A stretch of DNA of 64,000 nt from Taudactylus pleione (lineage: Eukaryota; Chordata; Amphibia; Anura; Myobatrachidae), in contig JAUIMM010000200.1 of the NCBI GenBank assembly GCA_031769625.1, positions 52,102,001 to 52,166,000 on the forward strand. Direction: 5' to 3'. Position numbers and translations under genes: made by a program. The notes beneath the pieces were generated by a model, which saw only the letters and a program-made list of their open reading frames with translations, was not told where the DNA came from and did no database searches. Positions 10,907-22,425 of the stretch are shown piece by piece; within the stretch, counting starts at the first letter, position 1, and each line of letters begins with the position of its first letter.

Positions 10907-11360
10907 CATTGTGCAGTTGAAAAACATTGACCAAGTCATTGCGCAAATATCTGCATCGTATGCTACTCAGAATGATGCTCTAGGTTTTCCCACTGCAAAA
11001 TCTCAGGTTAAAGTGGCTAATTTAATCGACCCCTTAACCTATTTGCCATAACTAAAACTTGTCTCTCCACTGCCGACACCACTTCCCGCCATTGGCCCTT
11101 GCATCCAGGTCTCTTTGACCCCCCCCGGATTTACCTCTCCTCCACTGACCTGTCTACCTCCATCCACTTTCGCGTCTTCAACTGACTTTCTGACGAATAT
11201 CCCTGGATATCACAATGTGTTTTTTTAAACTTTGTATGACTAAGCTGAACAGTTATTTATTCTATCTCTTATTTGGTAACATCACCCTCTTCACTGTCCC
11301 TTACTTGTTTGTGCCTGTGCCGGATTAGGTATCCTCACACCCTCACACGGATATAGTTCA
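10907..11360. other. Unassigned spacer
   Basis: No repeat boundary or coding signal is seen. The sequence is mixed in composition, with a pyrimidine-rich stretch at 11060-11180. Confidence 0.4.
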
Positions 11361-11368
11361 CTAGTGCG

Positions 11369-12393
11369 CAGTGGTATATCTAGGGGTGTCGAACGGGGCA
11401 TGTGCCCTGGGCACTGTTGGATCCAGTGGCGCTGCCATCCGCCGTCTGAGGCAGTGCGGTCCGCAGCACTACACACTAAAACAAACATGACACCCGCTTC
11501 GGCGGTGTGTTTGTTTTAGCACTGCAGCCAATCAGACAGACTCTTATTGACTGCCGCGCCCAGGGTCGCAACTGAGCTGAAGCTCATTCATGAGCTCTGC
11601 CTTCCTGGTCCCACAGTGGGTGAAGGGAGAGACGCAGGGGCGTCTTTAGAGAGGAGGGGGCCCGTGTGCAATCCCTGTCCGGGGCCCCCTCATCTCTTCC
11701 CGGCGGCCGGCAGCCAACTGACGCCGCTGGCCGGCCACTGGAGCATTAGTAGTCTCTGGGCACTAGAGTGTGCCCGGAGTCTACTGCGAATGCGCAAAAC
11801 ACCGGAAAAATGGCAGCAGCGGACATTTTTCTGGGTTTTTGTACAGCGCTGACACCCGGCGCAAGACCTCGGAGAGGTAAGTGTTAAATAATATGGGTGC
11901 AGGGTGTGCGGTGCTGGCCTCCCCTGGACACTGCACACTCTGCACCCATTATAGAATCACCCCTGGAGAGATGTCATGACGTCTCTCCCATAGTGCCAAG
12001 CGGGACCGGAGGAGTGGATGGCGGCGGGCACAGGAGCGGGGATTCGGGTAAGTATAATTATGTGTGTCTGTGTGTTTTATGTGTACGGTGCACTGCATAA
12101 GGGGCACTACTGGGGCACTGTATAAGGGCACTACTGGGGGCACTGCATAAAGGGCACTACTGGGGGCACTGTATAAGAGGAACTACTGGGGGCACTGCAT
12201 AAGGGGCACTAGTACTGGGGGCATTGCATAAGGGGCACTACTACTGAAGGCATTAAGGTGCATATGGAATGGAAAGGAATGTTCCCAGAGTGACGAGAAA
12301 TGGTGGCATGTGGCCATGCCCACTTTTTGTGCATACATAATTGGGGGTCTCCATTTTTCATCTTGCCCTGGGCTCCAAATAACCCAGTTACTG
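11369..12393 (+). mobile_element. hAT-like element with internal VNTR
   Basis: Flanked by the perfect 8-bp duplication CTAGTGCG (11361-11368 and 12394-12401). The left end is CAGTGGTATATCTAGGG; the right end inverted is CAGTAACTGGGTTATTT. The GC-rich left part includes CAGGGGCGTCTTTAGAG at about 11635, possibly a second nested element start. Splice-donor-like GGTAAGT occurs at about 11876 and 12047, and the VNTR follows at 12090-12245. ORFs here are short and unsupported. Confidence 0.8.
12090..12245 (+). repeat. VNTR of GGGCACTACTGG units
   Basis: About six imperfect units contain GGGCACTACTGGGGGCACTG and TATAAG or CATAAG. The array is inside the hAT-like element 11369-12393 and is similar in wording to the arrays at 3000 and 51371. 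Confidence 0.85.
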
Positions 12394-12597
12394 CTAGTGC
12401 GTATGGCTCTGTTGACAAACCACATCTTCCATGAAATGGGAGTTTCTTGACAATAACTTGGGCGCGACCATGGTATCGTACGGAACTCTTCTGTTTTGTG
12501 GGAGTGTCGCCCGACATCTGTGCTCATTTGCAGCGTGCAGATGGAAATGGGATGTCTGTTTCAGACTGATTTTTTGTACCCATGATGGGGCTGGTGT

Positions 12598-12695
12598 AAA
12601 GCTGGGTACACACTATGCCGATCACTCTGCAGATCAGACAAACACGCAATCGGTAGATCGGTATATTATGATCACAGAGGATATGCATACCGATA
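12598..12695. mobile_element. MITE fragment with AAAGCTGGGTACACAC end
   Basis: The left terminus matches that of the element at 1087 (AAAGCTG then GTACACAC). It is followed by a dyad around CGATCACTCTGCAGATC and AATCGGTAGATCGG. No right terminus is visible, so this is probably a truncated copy. Confidence 0.4.
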
Positions 12696-12699
12696 ACAG

Positions 12700-13091
12700 A
12701 GCGATTGACAGGAAGTGCCTTTTGTGGGTAGTGATGGGGGTGGTCGGCCGAACGTAGGCGTGCCAGTGCATTACAACGCTATTGCATGGACGTGCATAAA
12801 TTAGTCATTGCAATAGCAGACGCTGCCTGAGGTTTCATATCGTGCGCAGAATTAAGCAAATCCTGAGTAAGGTCTGGGCTTCATTAACTGTGTGTATGGG
12901 TCCGATGTTACTCGATGTTACTGATTGTTTTTCTATGTTGGCCAAGTATACGGATGTGAGTAAGGGGAATGTGGGCGTACTTATGTCAGGCTGTGGTCGC
13001 AATGCGAATGCAAACATGTAAATATCACAGCTGATATTAGTAACTGCGTTGCATGTGTATAAGCAGAATATATCTGTAGTGAATCAGGTCC
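12700..13091. mobile_element. Type C element fragment (copy C4)
   Basis: The right end GAATCAGGTCC (to 13091) and internal phrases shared with the element at 13480 (GCATGGACGTGCAT, GTTACTCGATGTTAC, GTAAGGTC) identify a type C copy. The left end is missing, possibly lost at the junction with the MITE at 12598. No coding capacity. Confidence 0.55.
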
Positions 13092-13094
13092 TCT

Positions 13095-13479
13095 ATACAT
13101 AAGAACTTGCTGATAATTACTGTAGATCTGTGAGACGTATGAGATAAGCATATATAGCATTTTTTTGCTCTTTTGATATCATCATATAATATACGGACCA
13201 ACTATCTGCAGCACTTGTGATACCAGCCTAACCGGCGGCACTTATACAGCTGAAACTGCTATTGTCTGCTGTGTGGTTTGTGTTCCTAACTATGGGGTTC
13301 ACAGCTCCTGCACAGATGATGGCACCTGTAGAGTCGATACTTCTCCTACCCCTACTTCTACCTGCTGTGCCATCTTGCAGACCTATACTCACAGCATCCC
13401 AGCACCCACGGTACCCACCAGACCGGCCAGAACTTGGTGTCCTGGCATCTACACAGGACATAGACCAGGAGTATACTAT
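13095..13479. other. Unassigned sequence hosting the type C insertion
   Basis: Pyrimidine-rich phrases (for example 13330-13380) and a short ORF on each strand are present. Neither strand shows a recognisable product. The sequence resumes after 15080. Confidence 0.35.
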
Positions 13480-13920
13480 GGGCCTGATTTATTAAGGATC
13501 GCTATTGTTAAAGCGTACGCAGATGGGCGATTGTTGCATACTGCGCATGTGCGAAGGCACCACTGCAACCGCATTTGCGATCACACAGACCACGGAGAGC
13601 CATCACAGAGTGAGTGACAGGCAGTGAGCGTTTGGGCGTGGTATCAGAGGAGTGGTCAGAGAAACGCAGGCATGTCTGTCTGTTTGAACGCTGTTGCATG
13701 GGCGTGCATACATTAGCCAGTGGGATTGCATATGCAGCCTGAGTACTTACTGCGTACAACGAGGTTAGTAATTTCTAAGTAAGGTCAGGGCTGCTGTAAT
13801 TCTGCATGAGGGGCCGATGGTACTCGATGTTACCGATGTTTATGGAGGTGTGCAATGTGTTACGGATGTGAGATAGTGGTAGTGGGAGGCAGTGGGCGTC
13901 TCTATGCTGGCAGTGTGATG

Positions 13921-14974
13921 CATACTTGCCTACTTTTGAAAAAGCATTTCAGGGAGATTGTGAAAGCAGCACCTATGAGCGCGTGTTACAGTGGGTGTGT
14001 ACTGCTACATCTGAGAGGCGTGTCATATACAGTATGTGATGGACATGTACTGCTACATCGGAGAGGCGTGTCCTAAACCTGACTTACATACAAATGTAAA
14101 CCAGCCCAAAAGCAGTTAGTAAGATCTGCTTTTTGATGAAAACACACTGATACTTTTCAGAAATTCATAGGGATCATTGGGCCTGATTCAGAGCCGCTCG
14201 TAAGCGGCCGCTCGTTCGTTCCGAGCGATGTTAGCCCAACTGCGCATGCGTACGGATCGTTATACGCATGCGCTAACCAGTCAGTGCGGCCGAAATTCAT
14301 GTGTTCGCAAAATAGCGAATGCCTGCTATTTTGAGTGACAGAAAGAGGCGTATGTGGGTGGTAACAGGGGAAGGTGCTTGAAAATGGGGAGTGGAAATCA
14401 GAACGCAGGCGTGCTTAAAGGTCAAAACGGGCGTTTTATGGGTGTGCATATTTAAACCAGCAGCGTCATTGACCACGTCACTGGGTTATTTTAGAGTCAG
14501 AACTGCTCGCAAAATTGTGGTAGCAAACACCAACCACAAGAATAGCGAGCAGTTCATACCCTTGTCGATGTACTCGATTAATCTAATAAATAGCGGACAT
14601 GACGTAGGATGCGAGCGGCCAGGGGGCGTATTTTTCCAAAAAACGAACGCAAGTTTTGCTTGCTCGTTCAGACATAGAGGCGTGAACAGACCGCAAACAG
14701 CGAACGGTTCATTTGAATAGCCACCCCTTGTTTTAGAACGAACGACCGCAAATAGCGAGTGGCTCTGAATGAGGGCCATTGTGCCTTATACCCAATGCAA
14801 GGAAATTACACTAATGATCCCATTTGAATGTATATATCTCTGTTTTTTAATATAACAGCCTCATAATATAGGTAAGGATGAAATGAGGGAGATTGCTAGA
14901 CTCTTCAGAGAGACAGGGAGATTGCTACTATTTCAGGGAGTCTCCCTGACAATGAGGGAGAGTTGGCAAGTATG
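13921..14974. mobile_element. DNA element with 8-bp duplication, interrupted
   Basis: The ends CATACTTGCCTAC and GTTGGCAAGTATG are inverted and the flanks duplicate GTGTGATG (13913-13920 and 14975-14982). Phrases such as CAGGGAGATTG and GGGAGTCTCCCTGACAATG are repeated near both ends. An 8-bp duplication fits hAT, P or Merlin; the terminal bases are not typical hAT. It was present before the type A copy inserted at 14179. Confidence 0.75.
14179..14777. mobile_element. Hairpin-chain DNA transposon, type A (copy A2)
   Basis: This 599-bp element has the perfect duplication ATT (14176-14178 and 14778-14780). It is in the orientation opposite to A1. It keeps the GAACTGCTCGC/GCGAGCAGTT hairpin at about 14499-14555 and the GCGCATGCG dyad near 14242-14275. 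Innermost of three nested elements. Confidence 0.88.
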
Positions 14975-15080
14975 GTGTGATGGCATTGCAAAAACAATCA
15001 TTAGCATATTTTTGCAGCAGAACTGCGTGCGATTATAGAGCTGCGATCGCAATAGCAATCCTTAATGAATCAGGTCCTAT

Positions 15081-15331
15081 GTACGATATCTGCTGACCTT
15101 ATTAATACAATTAGGGATCCATATGTTTTGCTGTAAACCTCAGAATGTGGTAGTTTCAGAGGTTTTACTGCATTGTTAGTAATATACGTCCTGCCCCTGG
15201 AGTGGGAAAGCAGTGGAAGATCCAGAGCAGGAGGACAGAGAGGAGGCACATTACTTTCCAGATGATGGTAGCAACTGATAAAACGGAATAGTTAATTGAG
15301 ATTGGCAACCGTAAATTGGTACCAGAACTAT
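15081..15331. other. Unassigned sequence
   Basis: Continuation of the sequence left of 13479, between two type C insertions. Nothing is recognised. Confidence 0.3.
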
Positions 15332-15660
15332 GGGCCTGATCAGCAAGGATCGCTATTCTACTCATACGCACGCTACACTGTTGCTAATATCAGGGGTGAA
15401 ATGCAAATGTTTGTATTCACATTGCGATCGCAGCCTAACATAAGGACGCCCACTTCCCCTTACTCACATCCGTATACTATGGCAACATAGCAAAATAATT
15501 GGTAACATTGAGTAACATCGGACCCACATGCACAGTTAAGGCAGGTCAGGCCTCACTCAGGAATTGCTTACTTCAGCGCACGCTATGAGGCCTTAGGCTC
15601 CATAGGGCATCGCAGTGGATACATTATGCACGCCCATGCAACGGCATTCAGAGGTGAGTA
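15332..15660. mobile_element. Type C element fragment (copy C3)
   Basis: The left end GGGCCTGATCAGCAAGGATCGC and internal phrases shared with C1, C2 and C4 (TTGCGATCGCA, GAGTAACATCGGACC, CACGCCCATGCAACGGCATTC) are present. The preceding TAT could be the target duplication, but no right end was found before 15740, so this copy looks truncated. Confidence 0.55.
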
Positions 15661-15740
15661 TGGATTTTTTATTACTGGTACCCCTATAGATTCCTGCAGG
15701 AGAAGGGGACATGATGTCATCAGGGATACTAGGTGAGTAT

Positions 15741-15917
15741 GGGGCATATGTATCAAAGCTTCATGTGAGATAAAATTATGAGATATATATCACCAACCAA
15801 TCAGCTTCTAACTTACATTTTGCAGGCTGTGTTTAAGAAATGATAGATTGGAGCTGATTGGTTGGTGATATACATTTCACAATTTTATCTCACATCAAGC
15901 TTTGATACATATGTCCC
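15741..15917. mobile_element. Single-hairpin MITE
   Basis: Two arms of about 75 bp: GGGGCATATGTATCAAAGCTT at the left, its near-inverse at the right, and an inner pair CACCAACCAATCAGCT/AGCTGATTGGTTGGTG. The loop is similar in wording to that at 7620-7818. The flanks TAT and TAC suggest a slightly decayed 3-bp duplication. Confidence 0.8.
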
Positions 15918-15993
15918 TACGTGTGATAGTGAGTGTGAATGTGTGTGTGCATGTGTGTGTGCATGGATGTTATAATAAACGTTTACTGACAGA

Positions 15994-16514
15994 GGCCTGG
16001 TTCAGAGCCGGACGCTCTAAACGAGCGCCGGCTCTGAATCAGGGCATTTTTTATTTTTTTTTGCGAAGCGGCCTCTTGGATGCTCGCATAGCTGTGGGTT
16101 ACCACCCACAGCTTATGCGAGCGTCCATGATGATGTTCGCGATGGTCAAGACCATCGCGACCATCGGGCTTGCGACGAGACCCTTGTGGTAGGATCTCGT
16201 TGACTACAAGCCCTTGAGTGATTTTGGCTCTATCAGAGCCAAAATCACTCCCACTGACATAACTAGTGATGTCAGTGGGGCCGGACCCAGACGGTAGGCG
16301 TTCCCATGGGAACGCCTCCGTCTGGGCAGCCACGCCCCCGGCACGCCCACCAAAGGGGGCGTGCTGTCACTCACCATCGACAGCACGCCCCCTTTGGTGC
16401 GAGACCCATAACGACGGCTTCCCCGTCGTTATTCGGGTCTCGCGCATGCGCATTTGGGCACCATCGACCCGCTTGCGAGCACTTAGCACTCGCGAGCGGG
16501 TCTGAATCAGGCCC
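15994..16514. mobile_element. Hairpin-chain DNA transposon, type B (copy B2)
   Basis: Same orientation and hairpin order as B1, including the perfect-armed hairpin at 16216-16250 (GAGTGATTTTGGCTC and inverse). The GCGCATGCGC hairpin near 16440 has lost its second arm. The left terminus is GGCCTGGTTCAGAGCC. The 3-bp duplication is not clean. It contains a T-run at 16048-16062. Confidence 0.82.
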
Positions 16515-16631
16515 ACGGTGTGTGTGATGTGTTTTGTGGAACTACAGCTACCAGCGGGCTTGTAATGCCCCGCATGCTGGTACTTGCGGGGGAGGCTTGT
16601 TGTGACGCGTAGTACCACAGCTATAGACAAG

Positions 16632-17230
16632 GGCCCTCATTCAGAGCCGCTCGCTAGCGGCCGTACACTCGTTCCGAGCGATGTTCGCACATCTGCGCAT
16701 GCGTACGGTTTTTAGTACGCATGTGCGAACCAGTCAGTGCGGCCGAAAATCGTTTGTACGCTATATAGCGAGTGCCTGCTATTTTGAGTGACAGAATGAG
16801 GCGTATGTGGGTGGTAACAGGGGAAGGTGCTTGTAAACGGGGGAGTGGAATTCGAACGCAGGTGTGCTTAAAGGTCAAAACGGGCGTTTTAAGGGAGTGC
16901 ATAATTAATACAGCAGCGTCATTGACCACGTCACTTGGTTTTTTTAAACTCAGAACTGCTCGCAAAATAGCGGTTGAAAAAACCAACCACAAGAATAGCG
17001 AGCAGTTCATACGCTGTTCGATGTACTCGATTAATCTAATAAATAGCGGACATGACGTATGGTGCGAGCGGCCAGGGGGCTTTTTTAACAAATAAACGAG
17101 CGTATGTTTTGCACGCTCGTTCAGACTTAGAGGTGTGAACAGACTGCAATTTGCGAACGGATCATTTGAATAGCCACCCCTTGTTTTTGAACGAACGACC
17201 GCAAATAGCGAACGGCTCTGAATCAGGCCC
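16632..17230. mobile_element. Hairpin-chain DNA transposon, type A (copy A3)
   Basis: A 599-bp copy with ends GGCCCTCATTCAGAGCC and GGCTCTGAATCAGGCCC. The flanks AAG and AAT match at two of three positions. The GAACTGCTCGC hairpin lies at about 16954-17010. The right end touches the target duplication of the hAT element that starts at 17242. An ORF of 286 codons on the minus strand runs through it but has no similarity that I recognise. Confidence 0.85.
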
Positions 17231-17873
17231 AATATTTTAACTAGGGGTGTGCACCGGCCACTTTCCATAATTAGTTTTTTGGTTTTGGATCTGGATCTTT
17301 CTTCGTGTTTTGGATCTGGATTAGTTTTGCCAAAACCACCCTTCTGTGTTTTGGGTTTTGGGTTTTGTATTTTGGATCCGTATTTTTTTGGGAAAAAAGC
17401 ATAAAAACAGCTAAAATCACAGAATTTTATTTTTTTTCTTACTACGCTATTATTAACCTCAATAACATTAATTTCCACTAATTTCCAGTCTATTCTGAAC
17501 ACCTCACACCTCACAATATTGTTTTTTGGCCAAAAGGTTGCACCAAGGTAGCTGGATGGCTATGCTAAACGACACAAGTGGCCAGCACAAACACGTGGCC
17601 CATCTAGGAGTGGCACTGCAGTGGCAGACAGGATGGCAGTTTGTAGAACTAGGCCCCAAAGAGTACATACTGCAAAGAAAAAAAAGAGGTGCAAGATGGA
17701 ATTGTCCTTGGGCCCTCCCACCCACCCTTATGTTGTATAAACAGGACATGCACACTTTAACAAACCAATCATTTCAGCACCAGGGTCTGCCACACGACTT
17801 TGGCTGAAATGATTGGTTCGTGTGGGCCTCCACAAAACAAGCTGGCAATTAATCTGTCCTGCACAAACTGACT

Positions 17874-18933
17874 CTACAGAGGCAAGATGTCATCCTCATC
17901 CTCCTCATCCACCGATTCCTCACCTTCTTCAGTGTTGTGTACATCCTCATCCTCACAGAGTATTAATTCGTCCCTGCTGGAATCCACAGGTCCCTCTGTA
18001 CTTTCTGAAGGTTGGTCTTCCTGGAAAAATTGATAATTTGTTTTGATGAACATCATCTCCTCCACATTTTGTGGAAGCAACCTCCTACGCCTTTGGCTGA
18101 CAAGGTTCCCGGCTGCACTAAAAACTGTTTCGGAGTACACACTGGAGGGGGGTAACTTAGGTAAAATAGATCCAGTTTGTACAGGGGCCTCTAAATTGCA
18201 TCTTTTTCTTGCCATTACAGGTACGGACTGTCTGACATGCCTACTTGGATGCTGTAACCGATGTAATCCTCCACCATCTGTCAATGGTGACAGTGTCATA
18301 TGCAGTGACAGTAGACATGTCAGAAATTGTTGGCAGGTCTTTCAGTCCGGACCAGATGTCCAAACTTGGTTCTGCCTACCCTGCATCACCGCCAACGGGT
18401 TGATTAGGATATCTAAGTTGTTTCCTGGCAGCCCCAGTTGCGGGAGAAAATGAAGGAGCTGTTGATGTGTCAAGTTCCGCTTCAGCTGACAGTATTTTCA
18501 CCAGCAGGTCTTTGCACCTCTGCAGGCTTATGTCCGCCAGAAAGAGAGACACCACGTAGGCTTTAAACCTAGGATCGAGCATGGTGGCCAAAATGTAGTG
18601 GTCTGATTTCAACAGATTCACCACCCTCGAATCCTGGCAAAGCGAATGAACGGCTTCATCCATAAGTCCCACATACCAAGCGGAATCGCTGTGTCTTAGC
18701 TCCTCCTTTACTTTCTCCAGCTGCTTCTGTAAAAGCCTTATGAGGGGAATGACCTGACTCAAGCTGGCAGTGTCTGAAATGACTTCACATGTGGCAAGTT
18801 TGAAGGGCTGGAGAACCTTGCACAACACGGAAATCATTCTCCACTGCGCTTGTGTCAGGTGTATACCCCTTCCTTTGCCTATGTCATAGGTGGATGTTGT
18901 ATTTGTATTTTGGGCAGCATAGCCCTGCACCAC
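17874..18933 (-). pseudogene. hAT transposase, C-terminal fragments
   Basis: Two reading frames on the minus strand. The upstream one (18933 to 18376, 185 codons) carries ILATMLDPRFK at residues 114-124, a signature of the ZBED-like hAT catalytic region. The downstream one (18299 to 17874) carries PSSVYSETVFSAAGN followed by RRRRLLPQNVEEMMFIK, which is the hAT dimerisation region next to the C-terminus, and ends in an acidic tail. A frameshift or stop in 18300-18376 separates the frames. The BED finger and first catalytic region are absent; upstream sequence becomes tandem repeats. It would have encoded the enzyme that cuts and joins the element in the nucleus. It cannot make a full protein now. 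Confidence 0.88.
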
Positions 18934-19110
18934 TCAGGGCAGCCCCTCTAAAAATTATTTGTATTTTTGGGCAGCATAGCCCTGCATGACACAGGACAGC
19001 CCCTCTAAAAATTATTTGTATTTTTGGTCAGCGTAGACCTGCACCACACAGGATAGCCCCTGTAAAAATTATTTGTCATTTTGGGCAGCAGCCCCTTGAT
19101 AGGAGTACAG
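18905..19110. repeat. About 58-bp tandem repeat, three units
   Basis: Three units contain GGCAGCATAGCCCTGCA and CCCCTCTAAAAATTATTTG. They sit just upstream (in the transposase sense) of the hAT transposase fragment, replacing the region where the N-terminal half is expected. Confidence 0.8.
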
Positions 19111-19239
19111 AACCCCTGCACACCTACCTACGTCGATGACAGGTGTGGCTGGCTAACACGGCATGCACACAGAAAATATTTATATATTTTTTTTTAACAC
19201 TGGTGGTGGTAGGTGCAGAGAGCACCCCTGAAGGACAAG

Positions 19240-19715
19240 CACCCCCTGAACACAGCACTACAGCCAGCCAACCAGCCCCTATGGACAGGACAACAACCAG
19301 CCCCTATATGGACAATAGTAGCCAGCTAGCCCCTATGTATATGAACAACAGTAGCCAGCCAGCCAGCGCCAGCAACAGCTCCCAGCTCCCTCCCTCTTCA
19401 CAGTAGCCAGCCAGCCCAGTATTGCAATGTATATATAAGTAGTGTACTACTAAGTTTATTATTTATCACAACAGTACAGTAGCCAACAGCTCCCTCCCTC
19501 TGCCAGCCCCTATGGACAGGACAACAGCCAGTCTCTACATGGACAACAGTAGCCAGCCAGCACCTATGTATATGGACAACAGTAGCCAGTCAGCCAGCGT
19601 CAGCAACAACTCCCAGCTCCCTCCCTCTTCACAGTAGCCAGCCAGCCCAGTATGTAATGTATCGCACAACACTAGCCAACAGCTCCCAGCTCCCTCCCTC
19701 TGCATGCACACTCCA
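19240..19715. repeat. Degenerate repeats of CAGCCAGCCCCTATG
   Basis: Repeated phrases CAGTAGCCAGCCAGC, CCCTATGTATATGGACAAC and CAGCTCCCTCCCTCT occur in two larger blocks (about 19240-19430 and 19480-19670), suggesting a duplication of a roughly 230-bp segment. Inside the outer hAT element. Confidence 0.7.
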
Positions 19716-20858
19716 CAGCCGGAATGAAAAATGGTGGCGATCGCGTCACCTTTATAGACTCCAAAACCCGCGAGAATCCATCAGCAGGATGATGACGTTT
19801 TGCCTCGATTTCAGTTCCGAGCCAGGTGGGAAAACCCGAGCCTGACTCAGAGCTGTCTTAACAGCAATGAGGGCCCTGGGCAAAGCAATGGTCTGGAACA
19901 AAATGTAAATGGTCAACAAAATTAAACCTTTAGAGTTAGAAGTACTTTCAACAAAATCAGTTTAAATATATATAAATATATATATAAAAAAAGTTAAATA
20001 ATTGGCAAACCGTACAGTATGAAATAACCAGAGGAGTGGAGTTTTTAGTCAAAATAATGCACAGTAATGTGTGAGGGTCTCTCCTCAATGCGCTGAGAGA
20101 GCAGCTCTCATACACTCAGTATATAGTAATAGGAGATATATAATATTCAGTGTGACACAATAATTATGCGCAGTACTACTACCTACAGTACTGTGTATAT
20201 GCTGCCCAGAACAATAATATCACACAACCACCATATAGTACAGAAGAGAGCTTCTTGTAGGAGATCATGTAACATCCATTCCCAAGCCGTATTGAAGGAT
20301 GCAAAGTATAATAAATGCCCAGTCAGACCCTGTTGTGGAAAACAGGCTCTTACCTGCCGGGTCGGGAGGCAGTGGCTCGCCTGGCAGAGGAGTCTCCTGA
20401 CTCCTCAGCAGGGCTGCCATCAGAAATTGTGGGGCCCGGCACTGACAAAATAGACAGGGCCCCCCTCAGGGGGGATGGCTGGTGGAACCGTGGGTGCTGG
20501 GGAGCGGTGTGGGCTGGCTGGAGATTGGGCTAGGACTGCTGCTGCATACTGCAAAATTCTCCCTGACAGGTGTAATAGGTGCGCTATGATGAGTACCCTC
20601 TCTCACTCACTGCAGTATCCTGGGAAGTGACCACCAGTCCCTGCCATCCCCATGTGGTGCCTTTGATGGCTATCAGTGCTACTCAGCCCGCGCTCCTGAA
20701 ATTGTAGCACTCCGTGTGTATTTTTTCTTTTCAAAAAAGTCTGTGCACATTATGTCTGACATGCTCATACAAGTACATTTTCTACCAGGCTTCAGTCTTC
20801 ATATACAGTATATCAAAATAACATTGATTGCTTTTGTTCTGAGAGTAGTGTGTGTGTA

Positions 20859-20859
<1 letters not shown>

Positions 20860-20893
<34 letters not shown>

Positions 20894-20966
20894 GTGTGTG
20901 TGTGTATATATATATATATTATACATATATATATATATATAAAACACACATACATATTACATACAT

Positions 20967-21004
<38 letters not shown>
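20860..21004. repeat. TA, TG and CA microsatellites
   Basis: Alternating (TA)n, (TG)n, (TA)n, then (CA)n runs. Purine-pyrimidine alternation throughout. The ORFs here are artefacts. Confidence 0.95.
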
Positions 21005-21006
<2 letters not shown>

Positions 21007-21756
21007 CTGTCTCGCTGGCACTCAGTGATTCTGACTTGTGTCTTACTGAACGTGTGCCCTCCATTGTTACAGCAGCTGCTGAAATACAAATACATGCACA
21101 GGTACTTTACTAAAATAAATTTGTTCTATCTATCTAACAAATGTGGGGTTTCCACCAATTATATTGCATCTGCACACTATGGGGGTGACTGAGTCGGACG
21201 CAGGAAAAATATCATGCACAAGCATTCATTGTTTTCCCTCTGTGTGTGTATTCAAGGATCACTGCGCATACGTACCAATTAAATTGCATGGAGATCCATG
21301 CAATTTCGATAGGTTTTTCTGAGTGGTAACTGGGAGGGTGGGTAACAGACGGGGACGTGCTGGTGACTGGATGTAAAGAGGCAGTTGCGCTGACACTGGA
21401 GGCCATGGTCCCTCAGATATTCTGCACCTGTCATAGGCAGGTGCAATATCTGTTGGTGATGCCGTTGGTCCGCTGATAGTGCATTATTGTTCGCATATCG
21501 GCGGATTCCCGTTGCTGCTGGTGGGTGTCTCAATAGATTGCCCAATGGCCACGGCATTAAAATAAAGACGCAGTATCAGCTGTGGCAAAAGTCGCAGACG
21601 CTACTGTAACTGCATCCATCTCTGAATCATCCCCCATATGCTATGCAGTACCATACCCCCCAACCCCATCTCTTTTTTAAATCTTGACTGTCCGTTTACT
21701 GATATTAGTTTTGAGCAGTGCCCCCTCTGCTCTCCTTCAGGGACAGGCTGAAAACA

Positions 21757-22350
21757 CACACACAGTATACACATAACATATACACACACAGTATACACAT
21801 AACATATACACACAGTATACACATAACATACATACAGTATACACATAACATACATACAGTATACACATAACATACACACAGTATACACATAACATACACA
21901 CAGTATACACATAACATACATACAATATACACATAACATATACACACACAGTATACACATAACATACACACAGTATACACATAACATACATACAGTATAC
22001 ACATAACATACATACAATATACACATAACATATACACACACAGTATACACATAACATACACACAGTATACACATAACATACATACAGTATACACATACAC
22101 ACACAGTATACACATAACATACATACAGTATACACATAACATACATACAATATACACATAACATATACACACACAGTATACACATAACATACATACAGTA
22201 TACACATAACATACATACAGTATACACATAACATATACACACAGTATACACATAACATACATACAATATACACATAACATACATACAATATACACATAAC
22301 ATATACACACACAGTATACACATAACATATACACACACACTATACACATA
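21757..22350. repeat. VNTR of ACAGTATACACATAACATA units
   Basis: Units of about 20-26 bp with core CAGTATACACATAACATA and variable spacers ACACA or CATA. Over 25 units. Stop-free minus-strand frames rich in Cys, Val and Tyr are artefacts of the repeat. Within the inner hAT element. Confidence 0.95.
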
Positions 22351-22425
22351 ACACCCGCCGAACCCCCCCGACCCCTGGAACAAGAACTCAGTCGATCAAA
22401 CTAAATAATTTCCCCGAATGACAAA

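Larger units (their letters stand above)
13480..15077. mobile_element. Hairpin-type DNA element, type C (copy C1), with two nested insertions
   Basis: The ends GGGCCTGATTTATTAAGGAT and, inverted, GGACCTGATTCATTAAGGAT are flanked by TAT (13477-13479 and 15078-15080). Thus terminus and duplication length match types A and B, and type C is a third subfamily. Left-arm GCGATCGC-type dyads pair with right-arm GCGATCGCAATAGC. The element contains the insertion at 13921-14974, which itself contains the type A copy at 14179-14777. Confidence 0.75.

Noticed and set aside
16654..17514. 286-codon minus-strand ORF as a gene
   Set aside because: It runs through a type A transposon and the end of the neighbouring hAT element; other type A copies interrupt the frame.
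21601..22383. 260-codon minus-strand ORF rich in Cys, Tyr and Val
   Set aside because: Product of the ACAGTATACACATAACATA array; three overlapping frames are equally open.
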